A DNA stretch of 64,000 nt, taken from assembly GCA_024234505.1 (NCBI GenBank), contig JACKOD010000005.1, positions 1-64,000 of the forward strand, in the 5' to 3' direction. The notes under the pieces were generated by a model. That model saw only the letters and a list, made by a program, of their open reading frames with translations. It was not told the DNA's origin and made no database searches. Positions 25,851 through 34,367 of this stretch are shown piece by piece. A program made the position numbers and the translations under genes. The DNA comes from Hahellaceae bacterium. GTDB taxonomy: Bacteria; Pseudomonadota; Gammaproteobacteria; Pseudomonadales; Oleiphilaceae. Position 1 is the first letter of the stretch, and each line of letters starts with the position of its first letter.

Positions 25851-28433
25851 ATGTCAGAAGTTACTGTAAAACAATTAGCCCAAGATGTGGGCGTGCCCAT
25901 AGATAAATTGCTTCGTCAGATTGCTGATGCAGGTTTACCGCAAAAAGCGGCGACCGATGCAGTCTCTGATACTGAAAAGCAGTCGTTATTGGTGCACCTT
26001 AAGCGTAGTCACGGGGAAGCAGATTCCGAGCCGAGCCGTATTACCCTGACCAGAAAGACCACCACTACATTAAAGATGGCGGGTAATCAGGGAAAGACCA
26101 AAACTGTAAATGTCGAAGTGCGTAAAAAACGTACTTATGTTAAACGCAGCGAGGTTATGTCGAATCAGGAAGTGGAGCAAGAGAAGCTTGCAGAGTCTCC
26201 TGTAGTCGAACAAGTGGCTGTTCCCGAAGTGGAGGTTCAGTCGGAGGTGGTGGCGGTCGCGTCACCTGCTTCGGAAGTCAGTGCTCCCGAAGCTGATTTG
26301 GCGAAGAGCGAGGTGTCTGCCGCAGAAGCAGTAGAAGTTGCTGTTGAAGAAACGGTTATTTCTGATGATTCAGCTGTTGAAAAAGACGTGCCAGAAGTAA
26401 AAGTGCATGCCAAGGTTCAGCCTAAGGGCACTGAAACCGCTGAAGAGAAGAAGCCTCATAAGAAAAAAGGTCGACCGCTTGATGCTGACTCGGATGATGA
26501 TAAGCCGCGTCGTGAAAAGCAGAAGTCTGCAGGGCATCGCCCGCCCAAGGCAAAAGATGAAGTCTTTGTAGCTGCGATTGTTGTTGATGACGAAGAGGAA
26601 GAAGTTCGTCGGCCTCAACGCATTCAGCGTCGGAAAAAGACCAAGAGCAAGCGTCCTGCTGAGATTAGCTCGGCTCCAATGGTGCATGAAGTCGTTATCC
26701 CTGAAACCATTACCGTTGCTGATCTGGCCAATAAAATGTCCGTTAAGGCTGTTCAGGTGATCAAGGTCTTAATGGGAATGGGGGTAATGGCCACTATCAA
26801 TCAGGCGATAGAGCAAGAAACGGCAGCGCTGATTGTTGAAGAAATGGGCCATAAGGTTAAATTGCTGAAGGAAGATGCGCTGGAAACAGCTGTGCTTTCA
26901 GCGATTGATTACGAAGGTGAGCAGGTGGAGCGAGCACCTGTAGTCAGTGTCATGGGGCATGTTGACCATGGTAAGACTTCTTTGTTGGATTACATTCGTC
27001 GTGCGAAGGTTGCCGCAGGTGAGTCGGGTGGAATTACCCAGCATATCGGTGCATATCATGTTGAAACGGATCGCGGCATGATCTCCTTCCTGGATACGCC
27101 TGGCCACGCAGCGTTTACCGCGATGCGTGCACGTGGCGCACAATGTACTGATATCGTTATATTGGTTGTTGCCGCAGATGATGGTGTGATGCCTCAGACT
27201 GAAGAGGCGGTACAGCATGCGCGCTCAGCAGGTGTTCCTATCGTGGTTGCTGTCAATAAAATTGATAAGCCTGCTGCTGATCCAGATAGAGTAAAAAATG
27301 AATTAGCGGGCCGTGATGTTGTGCCTGAAGACTGGGGCGGCGACGTTCAGTTCGTTAATGTGTCTGCGCATACGGGTGAAGGTATTGATGATCTGTTAGA
27401 TGCAGTATTGCTTCAGGCAGAAATTCTTGAGCTGAGAGCCGTTCCTTCTGCGCCTGCCAAAGGTGTAGTGGTTGAGTCGAGTCTTGATCGTGGTCGCGGA
27501 GCGGTTTCTACCGTATTGGTACAAAACGGTACCTTGCGTCAGGGCGATATGGTTATTGCCGGAATGTATTACGGTAAAGTTCGGGCGATGCTGGATGAAA
27601 ATGGCAAGCGAGTAGAATCAGCGGGCCCATCTATACCAGTAGAAATTCTCGGTCTGAATGGTACACCTGATGCGGGTGATGATTTTGTTGTGGTCGCAGA
27701 TGAGCGCAAAGCGCGTGAGCTGGCTGATTTCAGACAGATCAAGCATCGTGCCAGCCGCTTGCAGCGCCAACAAACGACGTCACTGGAAAATATATTCCAG
27801 CATCTCAAAGATGGCGAAACCAAGAGTCTCAATATCGTACTAAAAACGGATGTTCGGGGTTCTCTTGAGGCCTTGACTGCGTCATTGGCTGATATCGGTA
27901 ACAGCGAAGTTCAGGTCAAGATCGTAGCCAGCGGTGTAGGCGGTATTACTGAAACAGATGCTAACCTCGCACTTGCGACCGATTCGATTCTTATTGGTTT
28001 CAATGTTCGTGCAGACGGAACCGCCAAGAAGCTGATCGAAGATGAAGGTATGGATCTACGCTATTACAGTGTCATCTATAACATCATTGACGATGTCAAG
28101 CAGGCACTGACCGGGATGCTGGCACCTGAATATCGTGAAGATATTGTGGGTATTGCTGATGTTCGCGAAACGTTCCGTTCACCGAAATTTGGACAGGTAG
28201 CGGGCTGTATGGTGCTTGAAGGATCAGTGCATCGTAATAAGCGTATTCGTGTTCTGCGGGATAACATCGTTATCTTTGAAGGCGAGCTGGAATCATTGCG
28301 TCGCTTTAAAGACGATGTTAGTGAAGTTCGTGCAGGGACAGAATGTGGTATCGGTGTGAAGAACTATGACGTTAAGGTTGGCGATAAGATTGAGGTCTTC
28401 GACAAAATTAAAGTTGAACGCACCTTGTCTTGA
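25851..28433 (+). CDS. infB: translation initiation factor IF-2
   Basis: IF-2 is the GTPase that brings fMet-tRNA to the 30S subunit and promotes subunit joining. The 860-residue protein has the N-terminal IF2N domain (MSEVTVKQLAQDVGVPIDKLL), a long charged, Ala/Glu/Lys-rich linker (about 60-290), a second IF2N-like segment (TVADLANKMSVKAVQVIKVL), and the G domain with GHVDHGKTS, DTPGHAAF and NKID. Domains II-IV end in KVGDKIEVFDKIKVERTL. Length is within the usual range. rbfA follows after 25 bases. Confidence 0.98.
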   Translation: MSEVTVKQLAQDVGVPIDKLLRQIADAGLPQKAATDAVSDTEKQSLLVHLKRSHGEADSEPSRITLTRKTTTTLKMAGNQGKTKTVNVEVRKKRTYVKRSEVMSNQEVEQEKLAESPVVEQVAVPEVEVQSEVVAVASPASEVSAPEADLAKSEVSAAEAVEVAVEETVISDDSAVEKDVPEVKVHAKVQPKGTETAEEKKPHKKKGRPLDADSDDDKPRREKQKSAGHRPPKAKDEVFVAAIVVDDEEEEVRRPQRIQRRKKTKSKRPAEISSAPMVHEVVIPETITVADLANKMSVKAVQVIKVLMGMGVMATINQAIEQETAALIVEEMGHKVKLLKEDALETAVLSAIDYEGEQVERAPVVSVMGHVDHGKTSLLDYIRRAKVAAGESGGITQHIGAYHVETDRGMISFLDTPGHAAFTAMRARGAQCTDIVILVVAADDGVMPQTEEAVQHARSAGVPIVVAVNKIDKPAADPDRVKNELAGRDVVPEDWGGDVQFVNVSAHTGEGIDDLLDAVLLQAEILELRAVPSAPAKGVVVESSLDRGRGAVSTVLVQNGTLRQGDMVIAGMYYGKVRAMLDENGKRVESAGPSIPVEILGLNGTPDAGDDFVVVADERKARELADFRQIKHRASRLQRQQTTSLENIFQHLKDGETKSLNIVLKTDVRGSLEALTASLADIGNSEVQVKIVASGVGGITETDANLALATDSILIGFNVRADGTAKKLIEDEGMDLRYYSVIYNIIDDVKQALTGMLAPEYREDIVGIADVRETFRSPKFGQVAGCMVLEGSVHRNKRIRVLRDNIVIFEGELESLRRFKDDVSEVRAGTECGIGVKNYDVKVGDKIEVFDKIKVERTLS

Positions 28434-28458
28434 TCTCTGATTAACGTGAAGAATTAAA

Positions 28459-28887
28459 ATGCCGAGAGAATTTAGTCGTTTAGACCGTATAGCGGATCAG
28501 ATGCAGCGCGAGCTTGCTAATCTGGTTCGTAACTCAATGAAAGATCCGCGTTTGGGTATGGTAACGATAAATGGTGTGCGTGTTGCGAAAGATCTAGGAT
28601 ACGCTGACGTTTATATTACTTTGCTAAGTGTTGATGAAGTCTTTGAGTCGTCTCCGGAAGTAAAAGAGACTTTGGCCGTGTTAAATCACGCGGCCGGATT
28701 TCTTCGCTCTGAACTGGGGCGCCTGATGATGCTGCGAGTGATTCCTCGTTTGCGTTTTCACTTTGACAGCTCGGTAGGCTATGGGCGTCATATGAGCTAT
28801 CTGATTCGCGAAGCTCGTGAAAAAGATCAGGAAGATGCGCAAAGTCGTGGTGATGTCTCTGAGGAATCAGGGACGCCAGAGGAGTAA
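28459..28887 (+). CDS. rbfA: ribosome-binding factor A
   Basis: RbfA binds the 30S subunit near the 5' end of 16S rRNA during late maturation and cold adaptation. The 142-residue protein has the KH-like fold marks: REFSRLDRIADQMQRELANLVRNSMKDPRLGMVTINGV, YADVYITLL and GFLRSELGRLMMLRVIPRLRFHFDSSVGYG. The acidic C-terminal extension (about 120-142) is typical of gammaproteobacterial RbfA. truB starts six bases after its stop. Confidence 0.97.
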   Translation: MPREFSRLDRIADQMQRELANLVRNSMKDPRLGMVTINGVRVAKDLGYADVYITLLSVDEVFESSPEVKETLAVLNHAAGFLRSELGRLMMLRVIPRLRFHFDSSVGYGRHMSYLIREAREKDQEDAQSRGDVSEESGTPEE

Positions 28888-28892
28888 TCGAA

Positions 28893-29807
28893 TTGGCGCG
28901 TAGACATAAGGGACGCTTGCTTAATGGTGTGCTGTTGCTGGATAAGCCTATGGGATTATCCAGTAATGATGTCTTGCAGCGTGTTCGAAGACTATATGGT
29001 GCTGCTAAAGCAGGTCATACCGGTAGCCTGGATCCGTTGGCTACCGGTGTGCTACCTATTTGTTTTGGTGAAGCCACCAAATTTTCGCAATATTTGCTTG
29101 ATGCAGACAAAGCCTATGTGACCACGGCGACGTTGGGTGTTGTGACGACGACGTCCGATAGTGAGGGTGAAATCCTTCGCACGAATGTGGTGCCGGAATA
29201 TTCAAAGGACTTTATCGAAGACGTCTTGAATCAGTTTCGTGGTGAGTCACAGCAAATTCCTTCCATGTTTTCGGCTCTGAAGCACCATGGTCGCCCGCTA
29301 TATGAGCTTGCTCGCCGGGGGGTTGAGGTTGAGAGAGAAGCTCGATCGATCAATATCAGTTCGTTGACGCTCTTGGGGAGCACTTCCGATACCTTGTCGT
29401 TGGAGGTGTATTGCTCCAAAGGAACCTATATCCGCAATCTGGTAGAAGATATCGGTGAGGTGTTGGGTTGTGGTGCTCACGTATCCATGTTGCGCCGGAT
29501 TAAAGCGGGCCCTTTCGGGATTGATGAGTGCTTTACGTTGGAGCAGCTGATTGATCAAAGAGCGCAAGGCGGTGGTGCTTTGATTGACATGAATTTGCTT
29601 CCGGTAGACGTTGTTTTAGCAGATTTTCCGAAAATAAGTATAAATTCTGAGCTTGGCAGGTCGATATTACATGGCCAACCCGTTAAAATACCGTCCGGTT
29701 TTATGCCCGGTATGGGCAGAATTTATATTGAAGGCGACTTTGTCGGAATGGGCGAAGTTGACCAGGATGATGTATTAGCTCCAAAACGACTTTTTTCCAG
29801 TAATTGA
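28893..29807 (+). CDS. truB: tRNA pseudouridine(55) synthase TruB
   Basis: TruB makes pseudouridine 55 in the T-loop of tRNAs. The 304-residue protein has GVLLLDKPMGLSSNDVLQRVRR, the catalytic motif GHTGSLDPLATGVLPICFGEATKF with the nucleophilic Asp, KAYVTTATLGVVTTTSDSEGE and a C-terminal PUA-like domain (about 250-304). The start is TTG at 28893, eight bases after GAGGAG; no ATG gives the family's N-terminus. Confidence 0.97.
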   Translation: MARRHKGRLLNGVLLLDKPMGLSSNDVLQRVRRLYGAAKAGHTGSLDPLATGVLPICFGEATKFSQYLLDADKAYVTTATLGVVTTTSDSEGEILRTNVVPEYSKDFIEDVLNQFRGESQQIPSMFSALKHHGRPLYELARRGVEVEREARSINISSLTLLGSTSDTLSLEVYCSKGTYIRNLVEDIGEVLGCGAHVSMLRRIKAGPFGIDECFTLEQLIDQRAQGGGALIDMNLLPVDVVLADFPKISINSELGRSILHGQPVKIPSGFMPGMGRIYIEGDFVGMGEVDQDDVLAPKRLFSSN

Positions 29808-29920
29808 CCTGATCAGTCAGGCCTGTTTGTTGGAAAAGAAGTGTTTTGAGCTATAGGCTGTGGCTGTAAATATGCGTGGTCGCGCCTTTTCTTAATGATA
29901 AGCATATTGAGGAGAAAAAC

Positions 29921-30190
29921 ATGGCACTTAATGCCGAAGAAAAATCACAGATTGTTAACGATTATCAGCGCGGCCAGGCTGACACCGGTTCTCCGGAAGT
30001 TCAGGTTGCGTTGTTGACAGCAAACATTAATAAACTTCAGGGCCACTTTAAAGGCAACATACATGATCACCACTCACGTCGTGGTTTGATTCGTATGGTT
30101 AACCAGCGTCGTAAGCTGCTGGACTACCTGAAGCGTAAAGATGTTGCTCGTTACGCTGATTTGATTGCTCGTCTGGGTCTGCGTCGTTAA
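29921..30190 (+). CDS. rpsO: 30S ribosomal protein S15
   Basis: S15 is a primary 16S rRNA-binding protein that starts assembly of the platform. The 89-residue protein matches the universal length and sequence: NAEEKSQIVNDYQRGQADTGSPEVQVALLTANI, HDHHSRRGLIRMVNQRRKLLDYLKRKD and the end ARLGLRR. The ATG at 29921 follows GAGGAG. A strong terminator sits 25 bases after the stop, between rpsO and pnp, as in E. coli. Confidence 0.98.
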   Translation: MALNAEEKSQIVNDYQRGQADTGSPEVQVALLTANINKLQGHFKGNIHDHHSRRGLIRMVNQRRKLLDYLKRKDVARYADLIARLGLRR

Positions 30191-30214
30191 TTGCAAACCA
30201 TGTTCGGGTTATAA

Positions 30215-30258
30215 AAGAGCCGGGCCATCGCTTTATGCGATGCCCGGTTCTTTTTTTT
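30215..30258 (+). terminator. rpsO intrinsic terminator
   Basis: A long stem (AAGAGCCGGGC...GCCCGGTTCTT with an inner CATCGC/GCGATG pairing) is followed by a run of eight or more T. Confidence 0.92.
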
Positions 30259-30520
30259 AAGCACAAGCCATTATAAAAGATAAAAATTGTTGAGTGTTTG
30301 TTCAGAGTTGACGCTATATTTAGTAGTCGTAACTTGGAATGGCGCCAAAAGAATTTATGCAAAATAGAAGTGCAGGTGGATGAACGCATTGCCTGACTTG
30401 TTTGGTTCGCAAATAGAATTAAAGCGCTCGTAAGAGACGTACGTAACAAATTCAAGCCAAGCCTGTAAATAGTGTGCCGATGCGAGGCACGATAGAATAT
30501 AAAATTGGAAAGGAGCTACC
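30259..30520 (+). promoter_or_regulatory. pnp promoter and leader region
   Basis: No gene is seen. A TTGACG lies near 30308 without a good -10 at the right distance. GTGCC-n7-GGCAC near 30475 forms a short stem-loop close to the pnp ribosome-binding site GGAAAGGAG. In enterobacteria the pnp leader stem-loop is cut by RNase III and bound by PNPase for autoregulation. Whether that applies here is inference. Confidence 0.4.
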
Positions 30521-32623
30521 GTGAATCCGGTAACAAAAACGTTTAAATATGGTAATTCAACAGTCACCTTGGAAACGGGCCGCGTTGCTCGTCAGGCTAC
30601 AGGTGCGGTATTGGTCACGATGGATGATATCGTGGTATTGGCAACAGTAGTTGCCGCTAAAGATGTGTCACCCAAACAGGACTTTTTCCCACTTTCTGTC
30701 CATTACCAGGAAAAAATGTATTCGGTAGGGCGTATTCCTGGTGGATATATCAAGCGGGAAGGTCGTCCCAGTGATAAAGAAACACTGACCTCTCGTCTGA
30801 TTGATCGTCCCATTCGTCCTTTATTTGCTGACGGCTTCATGAACGAAGTTCAGGTTGTTTGTACCGTTATGTCTGCAAACAAGGAAACCGATTCGGATAT
30901 TGCTGCGATGATTGGTACTTCCGCGGCACTTGCTATTTCCGGTGTTCCCTTTAATGGGCCAATTGGTGCTGCGCGTGTAGGTTTTACTGATGAAGATGGT
31001 TATGTTTTGAATCCCGGATTCAAAGCACTGGAAACCTCTTTGCTAGACATGGTGGTAGCTGGAACAAAAGATGCTGTGTTGATGGTTGAGTCCGAAGCTA
31101 AGGAGTTAACTGAAGACGAAATGCTTGGCGCGGTATTGTTCGGACACCAGCAGATGCAGGTTGTGGTTGATGCTGTGAGCGAATTCGCCGCTGAGGTGGG
31201 GACGCCGAAATGGGATTGGCAAGCACCCGCTAAAAATATTGAACTGTTGGACAAGATCGGTTCAGCATTTGGTGAACAGATTAGTGCCGCTTACACTGTC
31301 AGTGATAAAAAAGAGCGTTATGGTCGTCTGGGCGAGCTGCGTACACAGGCAATTGAAACGCTTTCCGGTGATGAGGGTCAGCCTTCAGCAGATGAAGTGA
31401 AGTCTCTTTTCAATGTACTGGAAAAAGATGTTGTTCGTGGCCGTATTATTAAGGGTGAGCCACGTATTGATGGCCGCGATAATAAAACGGTACGTGCTAT
31501 CAAGGTTGAAGTGGGCGTGTTGCCTAATGCACACGGTTCTGCGCTCTTTACTCGTGGTGAGACTCAGGCGATTGTCGCGGCTACACTTGGAGCCATTCGT
31601 GACGCACAAACGATTGATGCACTGGAAGGTGAGCGTAAAGACAACTTCATGTTGCACTACAACTTCCCTCCTTTCTCGGTAGGTGAGTGCGGTCGTATGG
31701 GGTCACCCGGTCGTCGTGAAATCGGTCATGGCCGATTGGCCAAACGCGGTGTTCAAGCTGTGATGCCTGGTACCGAAGACTTCCCCTACGCGATTCGCGT
31801 TGTTTCTGAAATTACTGAATCTAACGGCTCCAGCTCTATGGCCAGCGTGTGCGGAAGCAGCCTGGCTCTGATGGATGCGGGTGTACCAGTAAGCGCGCCT
31901 GTGGCAGGTATTGCCATGGGGCTGGTTAAAGAAGGTAACGAGTTTGCGGTTTTAACCGATATTCTGGGTGATGAAGATCATCTCGGCGATATGGATTTTA
32001 AAGTTGCGGGAACCTCGGAAGGGGTGACGGCACTTCAAATGGATATCAAGATTGAAGGTATAACCGAAGAAATTATGGAAAATGCGTTGCAGGCAGCTCA
32101 CGAAGCGCGTTTGCACATTCTTGGTGAAATGGCGAAAGTCATCAACGAACCAAGAAATGCAGTGTCGGATAAAGCGCCCACGATGTTGATGATGAAAATT
32201 CATCCAGATAAGATCCGCGAAGTGATCGGTAAAGGCGGTGCAACTATTCGTTCTATTTGCGAAGAAACGAGCGCGTCCATTGATTTGGAAGATGATGGTA
32301 GTGTTCGAATTTACGGCGAGACGGCGAGTGCGGCACAGGCGGCTCAAAACCGTATTATGGAAATTACTGCTGAAGCTGAAGTGGGCACAATCTACAAAGG
32401 CAAGGTTGAGCGAATTGTCGACTTTGGTGCCTTCGTAAATATTCTTCCCGGTAAAGATGGTTTGGTTCATATTTCACAAATATCTACCGAGCGTGTTAAT
32501 AGCGTGACCGACTATTTGAAAGAAGGTCAGGAAGTGTTTGTTAAGGTCATGGACATAGACAATCGTGGCCGCATCAAATTGAGCATGAAAGATGTGACAG
32601 AGGATGAGAAGGCTGGCGCCTGA
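30521..32623 (+). CDS. pnp: polyribonucleotide nucleotidyltransferase (PNPase)
   Basis: PNPase is the phosphorolytic 3'-5' exoribonuclease of the RNA degradosome. The 700-residue protein has two RNase PH domains (first: TGRVARQATGAVLVTMDDIVVLATVV; second: GSALFTRGETQAIVAATLG and DNFMLHYNFPPFSVGECGRMGSPGRREIGHG). A helical linker, a KH domain (about 552-610, KIREVIGKGGATIRSICEET) and an S1 domain (about 620-690) follow. The GTG start at 30521 is preceded by GGAAAGGAG. A strong terminator follows. Confidence 0.98.
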   Translation: MNPVTKTFKYGNSTVTLETGRVARQATGAVLVTMDDIVVLATVVAAKDVSPKQDFFPLSVHYQEKMYSVGRIPGGYIKREGRPSDKETLTSRLIDRPIRPLFADGFMNEVQVVCTVMSANKETDSDIAAMIGTSAALAISGVPFNGPIGAARVGFTDEDGYVLNPGFKALETSLLDMVVAGTKDAVLMVESEAKELTEDEMLGAVLFGHQQMQVVVDAVSEFAAEVGTPKWDWQAPAKNIELLDKIGSAFGEQISAAYTVSDKKERYGRLGELRTQAIETLSGDEGQPSADEVKSLFNVLEKDVVRGRIIKGEPRIDGRDNKTVRAIKVEVGVLPNAHGSALFTRGETQAIVAATLGAIRDAQTIDALEGERKDNFMLHYNFPPFSVGECGRMGSPGRREIGHGRLAKRGVQAVMPGTEDFPYAIRVVSEITESNGSSSMASVCGSSLALMDAGVPVSAPVAGIAMGLVKEGNEFAVLTDILGDEDHLGDMDFKVAGTSEGVTALQMDIKIEGITEEIMENALQAAHEARLHILGEMAKVINEPRNAVSDKAPTMLMMKIHPDKIREVIGKGGATIRSICEETSASIDLEDDGSVRIYGETASAAQAAQNRIMEITAEAEVGTIYKGKVERIVDFGAFVNILPGKDGLVHISQISTERVNSVTDYLKEGQEVFVKVMDIDNRGRIKLSMKDVTEDEKAGA

Positions 32624-32640
32624 TCTATTCCGTTACATTT

Positions 32641-32668
32641 AAAAAGGCGGCCTTGAGCCGCCTTTTTT
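32641..32668 (+). terminator. pnp intrinsic terminator
   Basis: AAAAGGCGGC / GCCGCCTTTT with a five-base loop and trailing T run. The A run on the left gives it possible activity on the minus strand for the converging hydrolase gene. Confidence 0.9.
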
Positions 32669-32692
32669 GTGTCGGATGTTTTCTACCTGAGG

Positions 32693-33583
32693 TTATTGAG
32701 ACTTGGATTTTGCAGTAGTAAAAGCAATGGGGTCATCGAGAAATTTCAGCAGCGTCTCGCGAAAGTTTTGGTAGGCAAAAGTAGCCGTATGTCTGGTTTC
32801 TGTCGTGAGTAGGGCTTTGGGAGGCCGAGCGGCTTTAAATAATGACATTCCATGTGCGTAAGGGATGATCTCGTCCTGGGTGCTATGAATAAATAGCGTG
32901 GGTGTAGGGGAAAGCCGACTAACGCTTTCGATGGGCTCGTAGTCGTTTGTAATGAGCCACGATAGTGGGTACTGGAATGGCCATGTCAGCCAGAATTGAC
33001 CTAGTTTCTCCCGACTGATGGCGCGAAATCCGGTAAGTCCTGCATCTATAACAATTCCTTTTACGCCGTCTTCAGGTAAGTGTTGGGCGCTCGCTGTGAC
33101 AATGGTAATGGCTGCCCCCATGCTTTGCCCCATAAGATACTTTGGAGTGTGTGTAAATTCTGGTTGATGGGTAACCCAGTGATAGCCTGTAGCGGCATCC
33201 AGTATGGCTCCAGAAAGCTCTGGCGAGCCTTCCGATTTTCCAAACCCGCGATAATCCAGACAAAATACGCTGTATCCTCGCTCGGGAAGCCAGATCACAT
33301 TGGCAACATGCGTGCTGATGTTCTCTGCGTTGCCATGTAAATAATACACGATACCTTTGGGTGGATAGGGGGCATTTAACAGCCAGCCATGCAATTTAAC
33401 GCCATCGTTGCTTTCAAGATAGATGTCCTGGTAGTTAACGCCCGCTTCTTCAGGGGTGAAAACATGCGCTGGGTATGGATAAAACAACAGGCTACTGCAG
33501 CCGGAAAAAAATGCAGCTGATGCGCAAAAGAATATTAAACGGAGTATTGAATAGCTCGTTATAAGTGTACGAAAAACAGTCAT
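32693..33583 (-). CDS. alpha/beta hydrolase lipoprotein
   Basis: This is a 296-residue predicted lipoprotein with an alpha/beta hydrolase fold. A signal ends in the lipobox FSGC (Cys29), so it should be anchored on the periplasmic side of a membrane. Visible fold marks are the oxyanion YYLHGNAENIS, LDYRGFGKSEG, the nucleophile elbow MGQSMGAA (Ser154), the acid in HSTQDEIIPYAHG and the His in TRHTATF near the C-terminus. This subfamily (BEM46/ABHD13-like serine hydrolases) has no agreed substrate. It converges on pnp and looks monocistronic. Confidence 0.8.
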   Translation of the reverse strand: MTVFRTLITSYSILRLIFFCASAAFFSGCSSLLFYPYPAHVFTPEEAGVNYQDIYLESNDGVKLHGWLLNAPYPPKGIVYYLHGNAENISTHVANVIWLPERGYSVFCLDYRGFGKSEGSPELSGAILDAATGYHWVTHQPEFTHTPKYLMGQSMGAAITIVTASAQHLPEDGVKGIVIDAGLTGFRAISREKLGQFWLTWPFQYPLSWLITNDYEPIESVSRLSPTPTLFIHSTQDEIIPYAHGMSLFKAARPPKALLTTETRHTATFAYQNFRETLLKFLDDPIAFTTAKSKSQ

Positions 33584-33800
33584 TTGGTTGATTTGTAGTC
33601 ACAAAAGCGAGTAATAAAGATTAAATATGGTAATTGAATTGAAATGTACAGACTTATCTTCTTTAATAAAAGCACTCCTCGCGACATGCTTTAAGTTTTC
33701 CAGGGTATGGAAATAGAATGTGTCCGTCTTAGATGGGGCGGCGCACATAGGCGTTGCGAAATGGAGAACTGGAATAACTCTAAATCAAAGAGGATTTGCT

Positions 33801-34283
33801 ATGAAGAAATTGTTAGTTGCTGCAGGTTTAATGACGGCGTCGCTGACTGCTTTTGCTGAAGCGCCAGGTGGTCCTGGGTGTGGATGGGGGAATATGCTCC
33901 TGAATGGCCAAAAAGGCTTGCCGATGCATCTTCTTGCAACTATTACCAACGGTACCTCAGGAAACAACACTTTTGGTATGACATCTGGTACTAACGGATG
34001 TTCTGTAGGTGGTACGTTAACCTATGGTGGCAAGTCTATGATTGATCTCTCATCTATCATGGATGAGTTTTCAGAAGACGTAGCACGCGGCCACGGTGAT
34101 GCCATGACAACAATCGCGGTAGCTCTGGATGTTCAAGCAGAAGATCGCGTTGTATTTAATGAGGTCATGCACGAGAATTTTACCGCTATCTTTACGGCAG
34201 AGGATATGACAGCAGAAGACGTTATGGTTAACGTTCTTGCTGTAATGAAGTCCGACAGCCGTCTGGCGAAATACGCAGCCTAA
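33801..34283 (+). CDS. DUF3015 family secreted protein
   Basis: This is a 160-residue exported protein of unknown function. It has a signal peptide (MKKLLVAAGLMTASLTAFA) and a mature part with the DUF3015 pattern: GGPGCGWGNMLLNGQKGLPMHLLATITNGTSGNNTFGMTSGTNGC. The two cysteines may form a disulfide. The helical C-terminal half is rich in Asp/Glu and Met. The ATG at 33801 follows AGAGGAT; earlier in-frame codons do not give a signal peptide. A terminator follows, then the DUF4105 gene on the same strand. Confidence 0.8.
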   Translation: MKKLLVAAGLMTASLTAFAEAPGGPGCGWGNMLLNGQKGLPMHLLATITNGTSGNNTFGMTSGTNGCSVGGTLTYGGKSMIDLSSIMDEFSEDVARGHGDAMTTIAVALDVQAEDRVVFNEVMHENFTAIFTAEDMTAEDVMVNVLAVMKSDSRLAKYAA

Positions 34284-34296
34284 TCGGCCTATGCAG

Positions 34297-34329
34297 AAAA
34301 CGCCCGGCATGTTGTCGGGCGTTTTTTTT
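34297..34329 (+). terminator. terminator after the DUF3015 gene
   Basis: AAAACGCCCG / CGGGCGTTTT with a nine-base loop and a run of eight T. Confidence 0.9.
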
Positions 34330-34367
34330 GCACTTGATTTTAACATGGATGCCAATCAGGGTTGCGA

